64,000 nt of DNA from the NCBI GenBank assembly GCA_029876055.1, contig CM056877.1, forward strand, positions 4,526,001 through 4,590,000. Direction: 5' to 3'. Of this stretch, positions 31,662 through 43,905 are shown piece after piece; the stretch's first letter is position 1; every line of letters begins with the position of its first letter. The translations under genes and the position numbers were made by a program. Source of the DNA: Madurella fahalii (taxonomy: Eukaryota; Ascomycota; Sordariomycetes; Sordariales). The notes under the pieces are model-generated. The model saw nothing but the letters and a program-made list of their open reading frames with translations, was not told where the DNA came from and made no database searches.

Positions 31662-34600
31662 CTACCGGCTGTTGATGTGCTGGATAGCAGCAAGCCACTT
31701 TTGTTCGTCGGATCTAGCGAGAAATCCCGTGTCAGTAATTTTTTTTTAAGAAAAAAGGGAAAGAAAGGGAAAAAAAAAAAAAAAAAAGAAAGAAAGACAA
31801 GGCCGCGGCAAGCCGCTTAGTGCACTTACTTGTCGAATTTCAGCAGCTTCCCCAGCACCGGCACCAGCTGCGCGCGGAGCTTGTTGTCCTTTTGCTCCAA
31901 GAACTGAAGCAGGATTGTCTTGAGGTACATCGAGTCCTGATTGCCACCGCCGCCGGCGCCGGCGGCTTGCCCGGAGCCATTCAGACCAGCGGAGCGCGTC
32001 GAGTCCATGGAGCTCCGGCCCGAGCTCGCGACGGCCGGAGCCGACAGCTTCGCCTGCAGCGTCTTGGCCTCCTTGGCTAGCTTGTCGTACCGCAGCCGGT
32101 AGTCGTCCAGCGCCCGGCGCAACTCGGCGTTCTTCTTCTCCGTGTCGCGGACCTGCTGCTCGGACGCGTCCAGCGTCGACCGCAGGTTCGTCACCGTGGT
32201 CCGCATCTCGGTGACCTCCTGGCCGGCCCTCTCCTCGTACGCCTCCAGCTCCTCCCTCCGCCGCCGCCACTCGCGCTCCTTCTGCTCGAGCTCGTCCTTC
32301 TCGCCGGCCAGCGCCTTGACCTCGCGCTCCAGATCGCGGATCTTGTGCCGGAGCTCCTCCGTCTCGCGCGCCTTGCGCCGCGCGAGGGCGCTCGACTCGT
32401 CCTCGAGCCGGTCGCGCTCCTCGATGGCCGCGTCCATCTTGGTGCGCATCTCGCGCACCTTGCTGTCGGCGCGCTCGTCCACGTCGGCGAGCAGGCGCCG
32501 CATCGTCTCGGCCTCGCGCGTGCGCTCGCCGAGCATCTTGCGCGCCTCGGCCAGCTCCTCGTCGAGGCTCTCGCATTGCGACTGGCTCTCTTTGAGCTGG
32601 ATGCTCAGCTCGGCCGTCTGGTCGCGCATGCTGCCGAGGAGGTTCTGCGCGCTGCTGTACTGGCCCGTCTTGAACTCGACTTCCTCGCGGAGGACGTCCT
32701 GCTCCTTCTTGAGCCTCGCGGCCTCGTCCTCCAGCTCCCTGATGCGCGGCCGCAGTTTGGCCGCTTCTTCTTGGACGCGCTGCAGCTCGCGGCTGGCCTT
32801 CTCCTCTCTTGCTGATATCTCGATCTTCTCAGCTTCGGAGCGGCGAAGGTCGCGGCCCGCGACACGCTTCTCGTCTTCTAGTCGTAGTCGTGCATTGGTT
32901 TCTTGTGTAACCTTCTCGTGGAGCGTCTTGATCTCGGCCTCACGGTCGGATGCAAGGCGCTGTGTCCGTGCGAGCTCCGTCTTGAGCTCCTTCTCGCGCT
33001 TCTCGAGGTCACGGAGCTCCGTGTTTTTGCTGGCTAATTCCTCCCGCGTCGTCTTAAGTGCTGCTGAGTCCTGCCTCAGGGACTTCAGCTCGGGTTGGGC
33101 CTTCTGGAGGATTTCGCGTAGATCTGTGAGATCCTTGTAGCGTGTCTGGGCCAGCTGTTGCGCGGCGGCCAAGTCGGATTGGAGCGTCGAGGACTTCATC
33201 ATGAGGTTATCGAACTCTTGCTTCAGAGACTCGTGCTCGCTTTGGAGTTCGGTGTTGCCCTTGGCTGCTGACGCGGACGACTCGACCTCCTTTTCGAGCT
33301 CAGCAATGCGCTCCTTCAACGCTCTCTTCTCGGCCTCAAGTTCCTTGATCCTCTCCTTGGCTTCGACGTGATCTTGGCCAATCGTCATCAAGTTCTCTTG
33401 GAGGTTCTCGATCTCCTCACGGAGGTCTTCCTCAGTCTTGCGCTGCTTCGACAGCCTCTCGATCCGCTGGTCCTTCTCGGCTAACTCTTCCTGGAGACGA
33501 GCCAGCTCGGCTTGCAGCTCCCCGTTTGCGGGGCCTTGCAGCGGCGAAGCAGGCGGTTGATCGGCCGCCGACGCCTCACTTGGAGCAGGTTCCGCGGCGG
33601 TAGCTGCAGCAGAGGCGCCTCCCTTCTTCTTCTTCTTGTTCTTCTTCTTAGACCCACCGGCCGGCGGCGGCGGCGGCGCAGGGGAGCTTTCTCGTTGCGG
33701 TGCCACGCTTGTAGGAACAGCAGCCGGGATTGGTGCAGATTGGATCTTCTTGGTGAGCTCGGTGATCTTGGACTCGTCCTCAGCCTTGGCCTTTTTCAGA
33801 ACCTCGATCTCTGAAGTAAGGCCTTCAATCTTCAAGTCGAGGGCGGACTTGGCTTGGTTAACGTTCTTTAACTCGTTTTTCAACTCCTCGTTCCGGGAGA
33901 TAGAGCTGGCGAGCTGAGATGTCTTGTCCTTGACTGCTTCGGCTGCCTCGGTCTTCGCCTTCTCGAGCTGTGCCTCGACCTCTCTAAGCTTAGTGTGTGT
34001 CTTATCAAGGCGTTCCGTAAGGGTTGAGATCTCGGCATTCCGGGCCTCGAGCTGTGTTTCAAAGGAGGCCTTGACCGCGACGGCGTCTCTGGTCTCGCTG
34101 AGTTCTCTAGTGGCGCTTTCGAGGCTCTCTACAAGGCTAACGCTGTGCTCCTTCGCGAGGGACAGCTCGTCCTTCAGATCCTTGACTTCAGCTTGGAGCT
34201 TCTCGACCTCTTCGGATTTCTTCTCGATTTCGGCTTGCAGTTGCGGTATCTCGTTGTCGTACGAGAAGAAGTCTTCCCCGTCTCCGCCATCCTGCGGGAT
34301 TGGAGACTCCTCCGGTTTGTCCCTGGGGGACTTGGGTCCTTCAACCGTAGCTTTTGCTTCTTCTATCGCGGTTTCCGAACCTTTCCCGTCAGTTGCAGGC
34401 GCAGTCTCGGATCGGGCAGCCTTCAATGCAGCAACTTCCTCTTTCAGCGCGGCGAGCTCCTTCTCGGCCTCGTCGGCCTTCTTCTTGTACGTGTCTTTCT
34501 CCGTTGTTACGCGCTTGAGTTCCTCCATGACCATGTCCCCTTTCAGGTTGATCTGGTTCAAGTACTCGACCAGGGCTTCGGGATCCTTGATGGACGTGAG

Positions 34601-35377
34601 CGGGGTGTTCTCCTTGAGGGCCTTCTCGAACGGCTCGATCGAAGTCGCTCGGCTATGGGCGATGCGATAAGAGCGCAACAGTTCTGCCAGATAATTAGAG
34701 TGGGTTCGGCGAAGGAGGGGTCTGGAGAGGGCGGTTCTGGGCAATATGAACCTGGATACGTCTTTTCAAGCTTGTCAAGCTTCCGCAGCCGGGCTCGCAC
34801 CTCGGGCGGTAGCTCGGGCGAGGCAGAACTAGTGCCCGCAGCGGACCTGGCAGCTTGCTCGGTGCCGGTCTTGCCGGCTTCTCCGTTGTCTACGTTGGGC
34901 GGCGCGCTGGCGACACCGTTGCCTGAAGCGTCGCTAGCGGCTTTCCCTGCATCCTTCCCGAGATCTCCGGTTTTCCCCTCCTTATCCATTGACAAGGGCA
35001 TCGCGGTTCTAGTGGAGGCAGCTGTCTCGTCGGTGTCGTCGATGACAAAGGCAGCCTCGAAAACCGCTGGATCCGGGTTGGCCGTCCCGTCGCCATTCGC
35101 ATCCTTCGCGGTCAGGTCTTCGCTGGCTTTCTTTGTCGGCCGGGGCCTTCGGGCGGGCGACTGATTTCCTGTGCCGCTCGAAGATCGTGACCGTCGTGAG
35201 GCAGGGTTTCCCGGTCCCGGCGCCTGTTTCTGTGATTCCATGGCCGCTCTGTGTCTAGCCTGCTCCTCGGCGATGGAGCGATCGATTGCGCTCTTGAATC
35301 TCTGTCGCACTCGTTGTTAGCCTTTTGTCTGCATAGAGTGGGCGGCGGCGACTCGGGGTGGCCCATACTTGGAACAT
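31662..35377 (-). CDS. IMH1: GRIP-domain golgin (Imh1-like)
   Basis: Four exons, 35377-35369, 35301-34752, 34683-31830 and 31713-31662, encode 1154 residues. Exon 1 is only nine bases (MFQ); exon 2 continues RFKSAIDRSIAEEQARHRA, the usual golgin start. Intron 2 has an unusual donor, G|GTTCAT, but the join restores YPELLRSYRIAHSR. Residues from about 200 to 1080 are almost continuous coiled coil with heptads rich in Glu, Lys and Leu. The C-terminus is a GRIP domain (YLKTILLQFLEQKDNKLRAQ, LLKFDK, then SDEQKWLAAIQHINSR), which Arl1-GTP recruits to the trans-Golgi. Stopping at the in-frame TAA at 31826 would cut GRIP short; a GTAAGT donor there and a last exon complete it. The family tethers endosome-derived vesicles at the late Golgi. 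Confidence 0.9.
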
Positions 35378-36194
35378 GATGGCGGCTCATTCACTGGTAT
35401 CAATCAACGACAGCAGGTTTCTGGTTGATATGAAGTCTGGATGCCGCAGGGTTCGGTTGCTCGCGGTTGCTGGCGAAGAACGTGGGAATGGGAGCAGAGC
35501 CCATACACCATCCTAGCCGCAGAACAAAGTGTCGAGAGAGATTTGAAGAATAGATAGATCGGCGTGACTCGTCAAGTTCTGCCCCCTCTCTCTGTGTCGG
35601 CGACGCGGTTTCTCGGTGCCACCTTTCAGCCTTCCATCGCAGCGCAGCCAAGGGAGACTCATCAGGACTGAGCGACTGGGGTACCCTGTGAGGCTGCCGC
35701 CGGCAACCAGGCCATGTGGGGTTGCCAAGGACCCTTTTTTCGTAACTATTGATTAAAGAGTCTTGGAATGAAACCCGATAGACGAATAGTGCACATTGGG
35801 ATGCATCTTCCGCGACTATTGCTAGCTTGCAAGCTACCAAGGGATACGGGTACCGGGGGTGGGATTCACTAGGTCGGCGACCTGACTCCGTTTTACACGG
35901 GGTATTATTATGAAGTTTGTGGCTGGGCGAGCATTTTGACCGAGCCTGTGCAGACGGTACCTGGCGGACCTCAATCAAGCTCTGATAGGCGAATAGCACT
36001 GTAAGCGGGTGATGAGGTCACCGTGCGACAGCTCTTTCGACTCCCTGTCCTTTTCCAGCCACTGTTGTCACCTCCGCGGCCGGCAGGCGGGAGGCAAGCA
36101 GCGACTCACCGCAAACTGCCTCCGCCAGTTCAGTCCTCGATGGAAGGGCAAGGTAGCATTTCATATTCTCGGTTGACTACTACATTCGCACAAG
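35378..36194. promoter_or_regulatory. Bidirectional promoter between golgin and Lunapark genes
   Basis: About 820 bp separate two divergent start codons (35377 minus, 36195 plus). No supported gene; the frames seen here are short or shadow frames. Promoter role is inferred from orientation. Confidence 0.5.
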
Positions 36195-37423
36195 ATGGTT
36201 TCCTTCTGGCCGTGGGGCGTAAGTACCTTACTCTTGATCTTGCGGCGCGCTTGAGGCGGTCGTCCTCCGCAGCCACCAGGCTAACACTTACCGTGTCGCA
36301 GAAGGATGATTCCTCCCCAGCCTCATTCGAGAAGGCGCTCTCGGCGCTCTCGGCTAAGATCACGGCTACGCAGGCTCAGCTCGACCACACCCGGTCAAGA
36401 TCGAGGCGGGTCAAGGTCCTCTGCACGCTCTATCTCGGGTTCGCATACTTGGTCTATGCCATCGTGCTCATGCTGGTGGTTGGCTGGAGGAAAATGGGGC
36501 CCTTGGAATGGACGGGCATGGCGAGCGGGCCGGTGTTGATCTCTCTAGTTCGCTCCGTCACCACGGCCTTCTTCGATTACCGCATCGAGAGTCTGAACTC
36601 CCGCCTCAAGGACCAGCAAACCGAGCGCGCCAAGACGATACAGAAGCTCAAGGAAGCGACCAAATACGATTCGACTCTGGAGCTCCTGGAAAAATACGGC
36701 GGATCTGAGAACAAGCAGAAGAAGGGACAGAAGAAAGCTGAGGAAGTTGAGGGCGAGGCGGTGGAGGAGCGAGCACATGCGAAACGCAGGCACGTACCGC
36801 AACGTACCAATGTGCCACCACCACCCACAGCGAACATCCAGCGACCCCCGACCTCGGGCCCGGGCACCCCCCAACCGAGGCCGCACGGCGGATTTGGTAC
36901 GCCGTCGCAGCCGCCGCCGCCGCCGCCGATGCAGCGCGACATGGATACGTCGGCCGAGTTTGCGCCAAATGCGTTCGATGGAAAGGCTCCCCCTCCGGCT
37001 ATGCAGTACCCGCCTGCGGCCATGGCCCCGCCCGCTGAGTCGCACTGGTACGATCGTATCCTTGATACCCTGCTGGGCGAGGACGAGACGGCAGCAAAGA
37101 ACAGGATCGTCTTGATCTGCTCCCGCTGCAAGCTTGTAAACGGACAAGCGCCACCGGGGACCAAGACACTCTCCGACCTGGGAATGTGGAAGTGCATGGC
37201 ATGTGGGGCTGCCAACGGGGAGATGGACGAGGGACAGCGGATCGTGCAGGAGGTGCTGGGAGAGCGCGCTGCCGGGGTCAAGCCCGAGAGTGCGGACGAG
37301 GATGCGAGCCGAAGCTCGAGTGACCTTGTTGAGGTGGATAAGGACGTGCAGCTGACCGAGCCCGAGGCACAAAGCTCGGAGGCTGAGGGATCCGGAAAAC
37401 GTAAAGGGAAAAAGAGGCAGTAG
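36195..37423 (+). CDS. LNP1: Lunapark (Lnp1), ER three-way-junction protein
   Basis: Two exons, 36195-36218 and 36302-37423, encode 381 residues. Exon 1 gives MVSFWPWG, joined to KDDSSPASFEKALSALS. Lunapark stabilises three-way junctions of the tubular ER, opposing Sey1/atlastin-driven fusion. Two hydrophobic segments at about 46-69 and 78-98 form the membrane hairpin, with coiled-coil regions before and after (residues 15-45 and 105-150). A Pro-rich linker follows. The Lunapark zinc finger is at 277-315 with C281-x2-C284 and C306-x2-C309, containing the family signature GTKTLSDLGMWKCMACG. The C-terminus is acidic and ends KRKGKKRQ. The match is strong across all domains. The 3' UTR has a long TTTC tract at 37445-37500. 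Confidence 0.93.
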
Positions 37424-37873
37424 CTGTTTTGTCTTGCGGATGGTCTTCTTTTCTTTTTTTTTTCTTTCTTTCTTTTTCTTTTTCTTTTTCTTTTTTCCTC
37501 CTCCTCTTTTCCTTGTCAGATAACGCACTCTCTTTTGCATCCCTTTGTCTCAAGTCATTGATCCTGATACCACTTTTCGCCAGCTCTTGGTCTTGTTAGG
37601 GACAATATCTCAATTGGCAATGAACCACGGCCCCTTACCTCCGTCCACAAAGACATTGTGCCGCCTGCGGGTTCAAAGAGGGCATTGCAGCACTAAGTGG
37701 AACGGACGCCACGGTGAAGGTTATAAAGTTTGGCACGCCGTGATTACTACTTAGGGGTCCAGGTCCTGTCTTCACTGTTGATCCTGGTTCGGAGGTTATT
37801 GTCATTCCGTTTCCCGTTTCCCGCTTGAGCTGTTTCCGCATACTCTATATCATCTACATACGGTAAGGCATTC
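37424..37873. other. Intergenic region with pyrimidine tract
   Basis: A TTTC/TTTTTC-rich tract at about 37444-37500 on the plus strand lies in the Lunapark 3' UTR. The rest up to 37873 is probably the promoter of the small Cys-rich gene. No other feature seen. Confidence 0.5.
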
Positions 37874-38428
37874 ATGATGGCGTCCAAGCCGTGTCGGGAA
37901 ATTGCATGCTCCAAGTGCGGTGCCAGTTGCCCGCTCAAGTGCATGGAAACCCATATTGGCCTATTTGTGTGCCACAATGTGGAGTGCCCCTTGCACCAAG
38001 GCCCGGTCCAGGTTGACACGCATAATGGGATAATACACGCGTGGCGTAACGCACCTTACCCGGACGATGACACTGATGTTGGTTACGGACACGGGAAGAA
38101 CCAGAGCAAAAGCCATAGTTCCCAACCGCACCGCGACGACAAGGGACACAGGGATTACTACGCTTCCAACACTGGTCAAAGGAGATCGTCATCCAGGTTT
38201 AATGGTGGACCCTTTGACGAAGATGGTTTCGTGTCTGGGTCTTTGTTTGACACGGAACACATGAAGGAAAGAATGATGAGGGGCATCGACTTTGATCCGA
38301 CGAGGGTCGACCGAATCAAGCGTTACTACTACCCCACCGGCGACAGGAGCCGGCCCAAGAGTCGCAGTGGCCGTGCTCCGTCTCAGCATCGGCATCGCTC
38401 CTCAAATCCGGATGATGGACGCTACTAG
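37874..38428 (+). CDS. Small Cys-rich N-terminal hypothetical protein
   Basis: A single exon of 184 residues. The first 45 residues carry C-x4-C-x2-C-x4-C-x3-C and then C-x4-C (CREIACSKCGASCPLKC ... CHNVECPLH), spacing that could bind one or two zinc ions. The remainder is hydrophilic, rich in Ser, His, Arg and Asp, and probably disordered, ending in an Arg/Ser-rich tail. There is no signal peptide despite the cysteines, so it is unlikely to be a secreted effector. I do not recognise the family. Codon use and composition match neighbouring genes, and no overlapping frame is better, which supports real coding. Confidence 0.55.
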   Translation: MMASKPCREIACSKCGASCPLKCMETHIGLFVCHNVECPLHQGPVQVDTHNGIIHAWRNAPYPDDDTDVGYGHGKNQSKSHSSQPHRDDKGHRDYYASNTGQRRSSSRFNGGPFDEDGFVSGSLFDTEHMKERMMRGIDFDPTRVDRIKRYYYPTGDRSRPKSRSGRAPSQHRHRSSNPDDGRY

Positions 38429-39509
38429 AGGCAAGGACAGTCACGCTGGTACCAGTACATCCGAACCGGGGGCTCTGGACGACAGGGATCATCAAGGGTT
38501 GTCCCTGGAGGTGGGTTGCAAATCAGCCTGTCTGTTTGTTGATATTTTAATTTGGGGTCACAAGGCCAACCAAAATAGGGACAAGGCGATGTGTTTGTGT
38601 TTTCCTTCAGAGCGGCGTTGAGGGGGTGGTTTGGGCCTCAAAGCTTGCACTCGTTGGGCTGCAGGCGAGTACGTGGCTTAGATACGCTGAGCTGAGCTGT
38701 AATCCAATCAATGAATTCCACACGCCCGAAATAAATTGTTTTCTCCATTCGCAGATTTTCCCCACTTGTCTTCTTTGTTCGAGTGCATGCAGTAGTCGGC
38801 AGGGCGGACGTGCAAAGGTGTAGCCATGGGGCCGGTCCACGTCGTCGGCCAGGTGTCCCAACCAACGGTGCCCGGCTAGGTCAGCCACGGCGATGGCACG
38901 CCTTAGGGCGAACCGTTCCTCTTCTGACTTCCGCAGCCTATCGGAGCGAGGACCCAGCGCCCGAGGTGCCTGTTTCGTGTCTCCACGTGGGCGCCTGCTG
39001 TAAGGTGGGGCGTCTGCAAATCAGATGGCTCGAGTCGCTCGACAGTGTTGCTCTTTGCTGCGAGACCAGTTCGCCCTGCCCAAGGGCCGCAGGACCTGTT
39101 TGTCAAGCGATGGGCTGCCACGCAAAGCTTCCGGCTGTTTCGGTCTGGCTCGGCACCTTTGCTCTGCAGTCCATACGGCCAAGGCCACAACTTTGTGGTG
39201 GCCTTCTATTTGCCGGCTTCCGTACCCAACTTCCAGTCTCGAACCTAATGCCTTGCCACTTGGGTTGCACTTCCGAATGGTGCACACACTCGAAACTCGC
39301 AGTTTGGCACGCTCTCAGAATGAGTATTTAGTTTCATGCAGTCCGCCCTGACGCTGGGTTGCCCTGTTCTTTCTTTTCCTCCGTGCTCAACGCCATTCTA
39401 GACATCTTTTCAAGTCATTTGCTCACAGATACCATTACGCCAATGTTTGAGAGTCTTTTCCTCGTTCCTCAAGGTGTAGCAGCGGCGCTGCAAGAGAAGC
39501 TCAGGCAAC
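38429..39509. other. Intergenic region
   Basis: About 1.1 kb between two plus-strand genes. Overlapping frames on both strands near 38783-39351 contradict one another and show no domain. Probably promoter sequence and UTRs. Confidence 0.45.
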
Positions 39510-41309
39510 ATGGACACGCACGACGACCCGAGTACTACTACCACTACCACCGACTACGATTCAGGTGACAGTGAGGGCGTCGACTACGTCTACGAAGGCC
39601 AGAGGTGCGCCGAGAAGAAAACCGCCAAGGCGAGGAGCCCCAGGCGGAGGAAGTCTCCCAAGGCCAAACCCCGCGGACCCGCCAAGTGCGTGTGTGGAGG
39701 GATCCGGGCGGACGATGATGCCGAGATCACCGTCTTCGAGGAGGACACAGACACCGAAGATGACCAGCCCCATCGCAGCCGCCCCACGAAGCCTCGGCCG
39801 TCCGGACCTCATGGTGGCTTGGCGAGTGAGGAAAAGGGGCATCACAAAGCCGATAAGAAGAAGAACGCTGAGAAGACGCATCGTGCGCGGACGCCCTACA
39901 TCGAAGAATACCCTGATGAGCTGCCGCGGCCCACGATCCTCTTGAAGGAGCACAAGATCCCACGGAGGTTCTCCACCTCGGACGCCAAGCGTGTCCGGGA
40001 CTCCGAAGATCGCTCATCGACGTCGGGTTCCAGGGGTAGGTCTCCGGGTAAGCGCCTGCCACCTCGGGCACCCCACCGGCCTTCCAAGGCATCACCCAAA
40101 CGTCCCGGCCATCGCAAGCACCGCGTTGATGTTCCCGAAGATCATGGAGGTAAGTAGACTCTTGCATCCATTTAGAGGTGACGAACCAACTAACATCCGA
40201 CAGACGATGGCACCAGCTCTGATGCGGAAGAAGGTTCCTCGGACTCGGGGGAGTCAGTCCTGCCCCCACCGCGTCGGCTACATCAGGAACGGGAAGCGGA
40301 GCCTGTGTCTACCATTGCTCGGAGCTCGGCGTGGAATGACACCCACCAGTCAAAGTATTCTTCGTCATGGCCGCTGCATGATGGGTCCCACTTGCGCCGG
40401 AAGCAGCCGCGCCGTAACCTCGACGACAATAGCGATGGGGAAAGCGAAGAAGACCCCTTCAACAACGACGGCAATTTTGACGAACACCATCGCCGGCGGC
40501 AGGCTCGGACTACCTCGTTCCGCGAGAAAGGCCAGGAGCGCAAGCATTCGGAACCAATCGAGCGGGACCGAGACCGAGAACACCACAGAGTGCGCGAGAG
40601 ATCCCGCACACGCCTTCGTCCAAAGACCATCGTTAGTCGTCCTAGCATGGCGGCAATGGACCGGGGAGGCCCTCGCTCCGTCGCCACAGAGTACTGCGAG
40701 GTCTGGCGCGGCCGGGCAGAGGACTGGGAATCTCCCTACGTCTCGGGCGTCGGCAGTGACTGCGACGACATCGAATCGGACATCGACGAGGCCATCGAGC
40801 TTCTGCGTCTGGAAGACTTTCCCTCGCGTACTTCCTCTCCTTCCCTCCTCCCCCCATTCGGGGAGAGAAGGAACTTCGGCTTCCAGGCCATGACCCGCTC
40901 CCCGCCTCCGCCCTCTTTTGGGTACATGAGAGACCTCTCGCCTGCCCCCCACCCCAGCCTCTACTGGAGTCGGGCGCGGACGGGCCCGAATGGGATGTTC
41001 TTGTTGGAGGGGCCGCCGACTCTGACCATGGAGCCAATGGCCATGGGGGAGGAAGAAGACGGGAGTGACATGCGACACCCCTCGCGCGCGTTGGGATGGC
41101 CGAGGCCGGGACCTCCCAGTGCCAGGGGCCAGACATACCCTGGCCCGGCACCGCCGCCGCCGCCGCGGTCCCGGGGAGTGTCGCCCATCTTCTCGGCTAG
41201 GAAGACGCGCGAGTTCCTTTCACCGAGGCCGACGAGGGCTGCCCGGTTCGATTTCGACACCTGGAGCCGCGATCGCGCCTCGAGCTCGCAGGCCCTGGAC
41301 CTGTTCTAG
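39510..41309 (+). CDS. Disordered Arg/Ser/Pro-rich hypothetical protein
   Basis: Two exons, 39510-40149 and 40204-41309 (intron GTAAGT..CAG with an ACTAAC branch site), encode 581 residues. The intron join (HGG..DDGTSSDAEEGS) is in frame and continues through an acidic stretch. The protein is dominated by charged, Arg/Ser and Pro-rich low complexity with no globular domain. A basic N-terminal third contains KCVCGG; later there is a block around SVATEYCEVWRGRAEDWESP and a Pro-rich C-terminal part ending in RFDFDTWSRDRASSSQALDLF. Some of these blocks look conserved enough to be short interaction motifs. Arg/Ser content could suggest an RNA-related role, but that is speculation. Not recognised. 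Confidence 0.7.
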
Positions 41310-42397
41310 AGAAGGGCAGACCCTCGGTCTGAGCGGCTGGACTGGGATCGGTACTCGGGAGAGCGAAATGCACCGGTACAAGCTGCTCGGCGTTCTGGGA
41401 GTTATGGGAGTTTGGGCGTTTCGGAAGCGGACTTTGGCATGCATTTTTACCCTCCCACCCCACATTTGCATTTACGTTCACGGCGTTTGAGAGGGATATC
41501 CCCGGTGGTTGGCCTGCCTCAGGGGGGACGCTACCATCATAATCATCATGTTGATTCTTGGAGGGAAGGGTTGGAGGAGCACATGCGGGGAGATTGACAT
41601 TATCACGGTCTGGCGTAGGTTAGATAAAAGGGGGCGCGTGGCATCAGGATGGCGTTTGATTAAATGGATTGGAGTTCCTACGGAATCATTATTCGGCTTC
41701 GGAACTTTCTTGGGACTAATGCTCGGGTAATTGGGGAGGATCATCATCAGAAAGTGGCCCGGTAGACCACACTCACGCTCATTACCAGACATTTCCTTGC
41801 GTACTATTCCGTACTTAGAACTTCGGCTCGAGGGCTATCATAGCGATAGTTTGGCGCTAGAGCTCTCGAATCCAGCGTATTATTCTTGAACTTTGCGTCC
41901 TGATGATTCCCAAGAACTGCGTGAAACTTGATTCAGGGGCTCAGGAGTAACGGTAAGAAACTCGATCAAATCCTCTGCGATCATGTCTATGAGACCATCG
42001 AAATGGTATTCAGGGATCATGCAGGGAAGTGTTACAACTTACCCTTCTCTCATCATCGCGCAAGCAAGATGGGGTTCCCATGGAGAGAGATCTCACCGGA
42101 TACCTCTCGGACCGACGAGGTTTTTCCATTGTCCCAAGTTGTCTCTCACTGGCCGTAACACGGCCGTTCTTCTAGCCATTTGCCTTGCCCCACTCCTCTA
42201 AGCGCTTGATAGTTATGTCAGACGCGGAGGAATTTTAGGATACGCCAGGCTGCTCTCGGTTAGTGAGGTATCGGTCCTCGCCAAGCCGCGTAGTGAAGCT
42301 GCTGTATATAAGGCGGCAACTGTGAACTCGTTCATGAGACATTTCAACTCTCGTCAACACAGAACAACTGCTCCAAACACAGTGCTCTACCACCACG
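41310..42397. other. Intergenic region with hydrolase promoter
   Basis: About 1.1 kb. Short frames here have no recognisable domain. The last 100 bp carry a TATA-like element and a CA-rich leader for the downstream hydrolase gene. Confidence 0.45.
42304..42312 (+). promoter_or_regulatory. TATA-like element
   Basis: The sequence TGTATATAAGG lies about 90 bp upstream of the ATG at 42398 and is followed by a CA- and CT-rich leader, which is a plausible core promoter for the alpha/beta hydrolase gene. Confidence 0.55.
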
Positions 42398-43374
42398 ATG
42401 CCGACTTTTCAAAGCCCAGTTGACTCGGCAAGTCTCTTTTACCGCTACTATGTCCCCTCCGGCTCACCACACCGGCCAGCAACGACATTAAAGCGGCAGC
42501 CGCTGACCCTGGTGTTCCTCCACGGCTGGCCCATGTCGTCTCGCATGTTCGACCAACTGATTGTGCCCCTGGTTGAGACGCACCGCTTCCCCGTCATCGC
42601 GCCCGACCGGCGCGGCTTCGGCAACAGCGACTGGAGCACGCCGGCGACGGGGGAGGTGACGTTTGACACGTTCGTCGCCGACCTCGTCGCGCTGCTCGAG
42701 CACCTCAGCCCGGGGCCGTTCGTGTTCGTGGCGGCGAGCATGGGGTGCAGCGAGTCGGTCCTCGCGCGCGCGGCGAGCGAGGCGGTGGGGCGGCAGTGCC
42801 GCGGCTTCGTCTGGCTGGGGCCCAACATGCCGTACAGCGTCGCGTGCGACGAGTGCCCGGGGGCGCCGGCGCCGGCGGTCTGGGACGCGCTCGTCCACGG
42901 CTTCCGGCAGAGCGACGGCAAGGACTTCATCGCGCAGCAGGTCCCCGGCGTCTTCCGCGTCGACCTCGGCAACCCCGTCGGCGAGCCCACCCTCCGCTTC
43001 TACGAGCGCCTCGTCGGCCAGGCCGACCCGGTGGCCATCGAGCGCACGGCCATCATCCTCCAGAAGCCCATGGCGGAGGAGCTCAAGAAATTGGCTGCGG
43101 CGGACCAGGGAGAGAGACTGCCCGTCTTGATCTTGCATGGTGACTCGGACGCCGGCATGCCGCTTGAGGTGAGCGCGGCGGTAGTCCACGAGCTCCTCCC
43201 GTGGTCTCAGCTCAAGGTGTACGAGAAGGCCGGGCACGGTGAGTATTTTTGACTCAACCCGACTGGATGATGCGCTGAACTAACCATGTGGTTTTAGGTC
43301 TTTACTTGACTCATGCGGAGAAGGTACTGGACGATTTGCTTGGCTTCCTCGCTGCTATTCCCACCAATGAATAA
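42398..43374 (+). CDS. Alpha/beta hydrolase
   Basis: Two exons, 42398-43238 and 43298-43374 (intron GTGAGT..TAG), encode 305 residues. The alpha/beta hydrolase layout is clear: oxyanion HGWP at 42-45 (LVFLHGWPMSS), the PDRRGFGNSDW strand-loop at 69-79, nucleophile elbow VAASMGCS with Ser114 (A-x-S-x-G rather than the commoner G-x-S-x-G), acid in LHGDSDAGMP (Asp251 likely) and His280 in KAGHGLYLTH. The closest families I can name are non-haem haloperoxidases/arylesterases and related small-molecule hydrolases; the substrate cannot be told. Without splicing the frame would end just after the catalytic His (GEYF stop); the intron restores GLYLTHAEKVLDDLLGFL. No signal peptide, so probably cytosolic. 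Confidence 0.85.
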
Positions 43375-43905
43375 AATCTGTGGGTATGGGGTCTCGAGGT
43401 GCTTCTTTGATTAGATGATTGGGTGCGAGAGAAAAACGCATGTCTTTTTCTGGATTCTAGAACGCCTGGAATAGTATATACAGATGATCTAGTTGCGCCA
43501 GTGCCAGTACAGAATCCTCTGCGTATCAGGTTCGCCTGTGCGATGAATGATACTATCAAAGGACAAGTCACAGAACTGGCTCAAGGGTTACGCTATGGGA
43601 ACCAGTTTTACAGCTCTGTTGGCTCACATATAGCAACGCGAATGAGACGGCTTCTTGGCTGTGCCTGTTGTGGTTGGTATAGGCTGGCAGAGCCTGACAC
43701 CAAGGCAAGCTGCTAGGTCCTCGCCTCTCGCGCAGCTCGCCTGTTAAAATGTAGTTGGGGGGCAACAAGCCGGACTGACCGGCCGGACAACTCTGTAGCG
43801 AGGGGGATAGTGTTCCGAGTGAGCGGGTAGTATCCCCATAGACACGATGGGGTTATTGATCGCGCTGTGCACCTTACATAAATGTATTGTACATTAGGTA
43901 GATAT
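43375..43905. other. Intergenic: convergent 3' ends
   Basis: About 530 bp between the hydrolase stop and the minus-strand kinase-like stop. Nothing recognised. Confidence 0.45.

Noticed and set aside
31820..33140. Long plus-strand frames (up to 332 codons, Ser/Arg-rich) opposite the golgin gene
   Set aside because: Shadow of the coiled-coil coding strand: Glu/Lys/Leu heptads read in antisense give Ser/Arg/Leu repeats.
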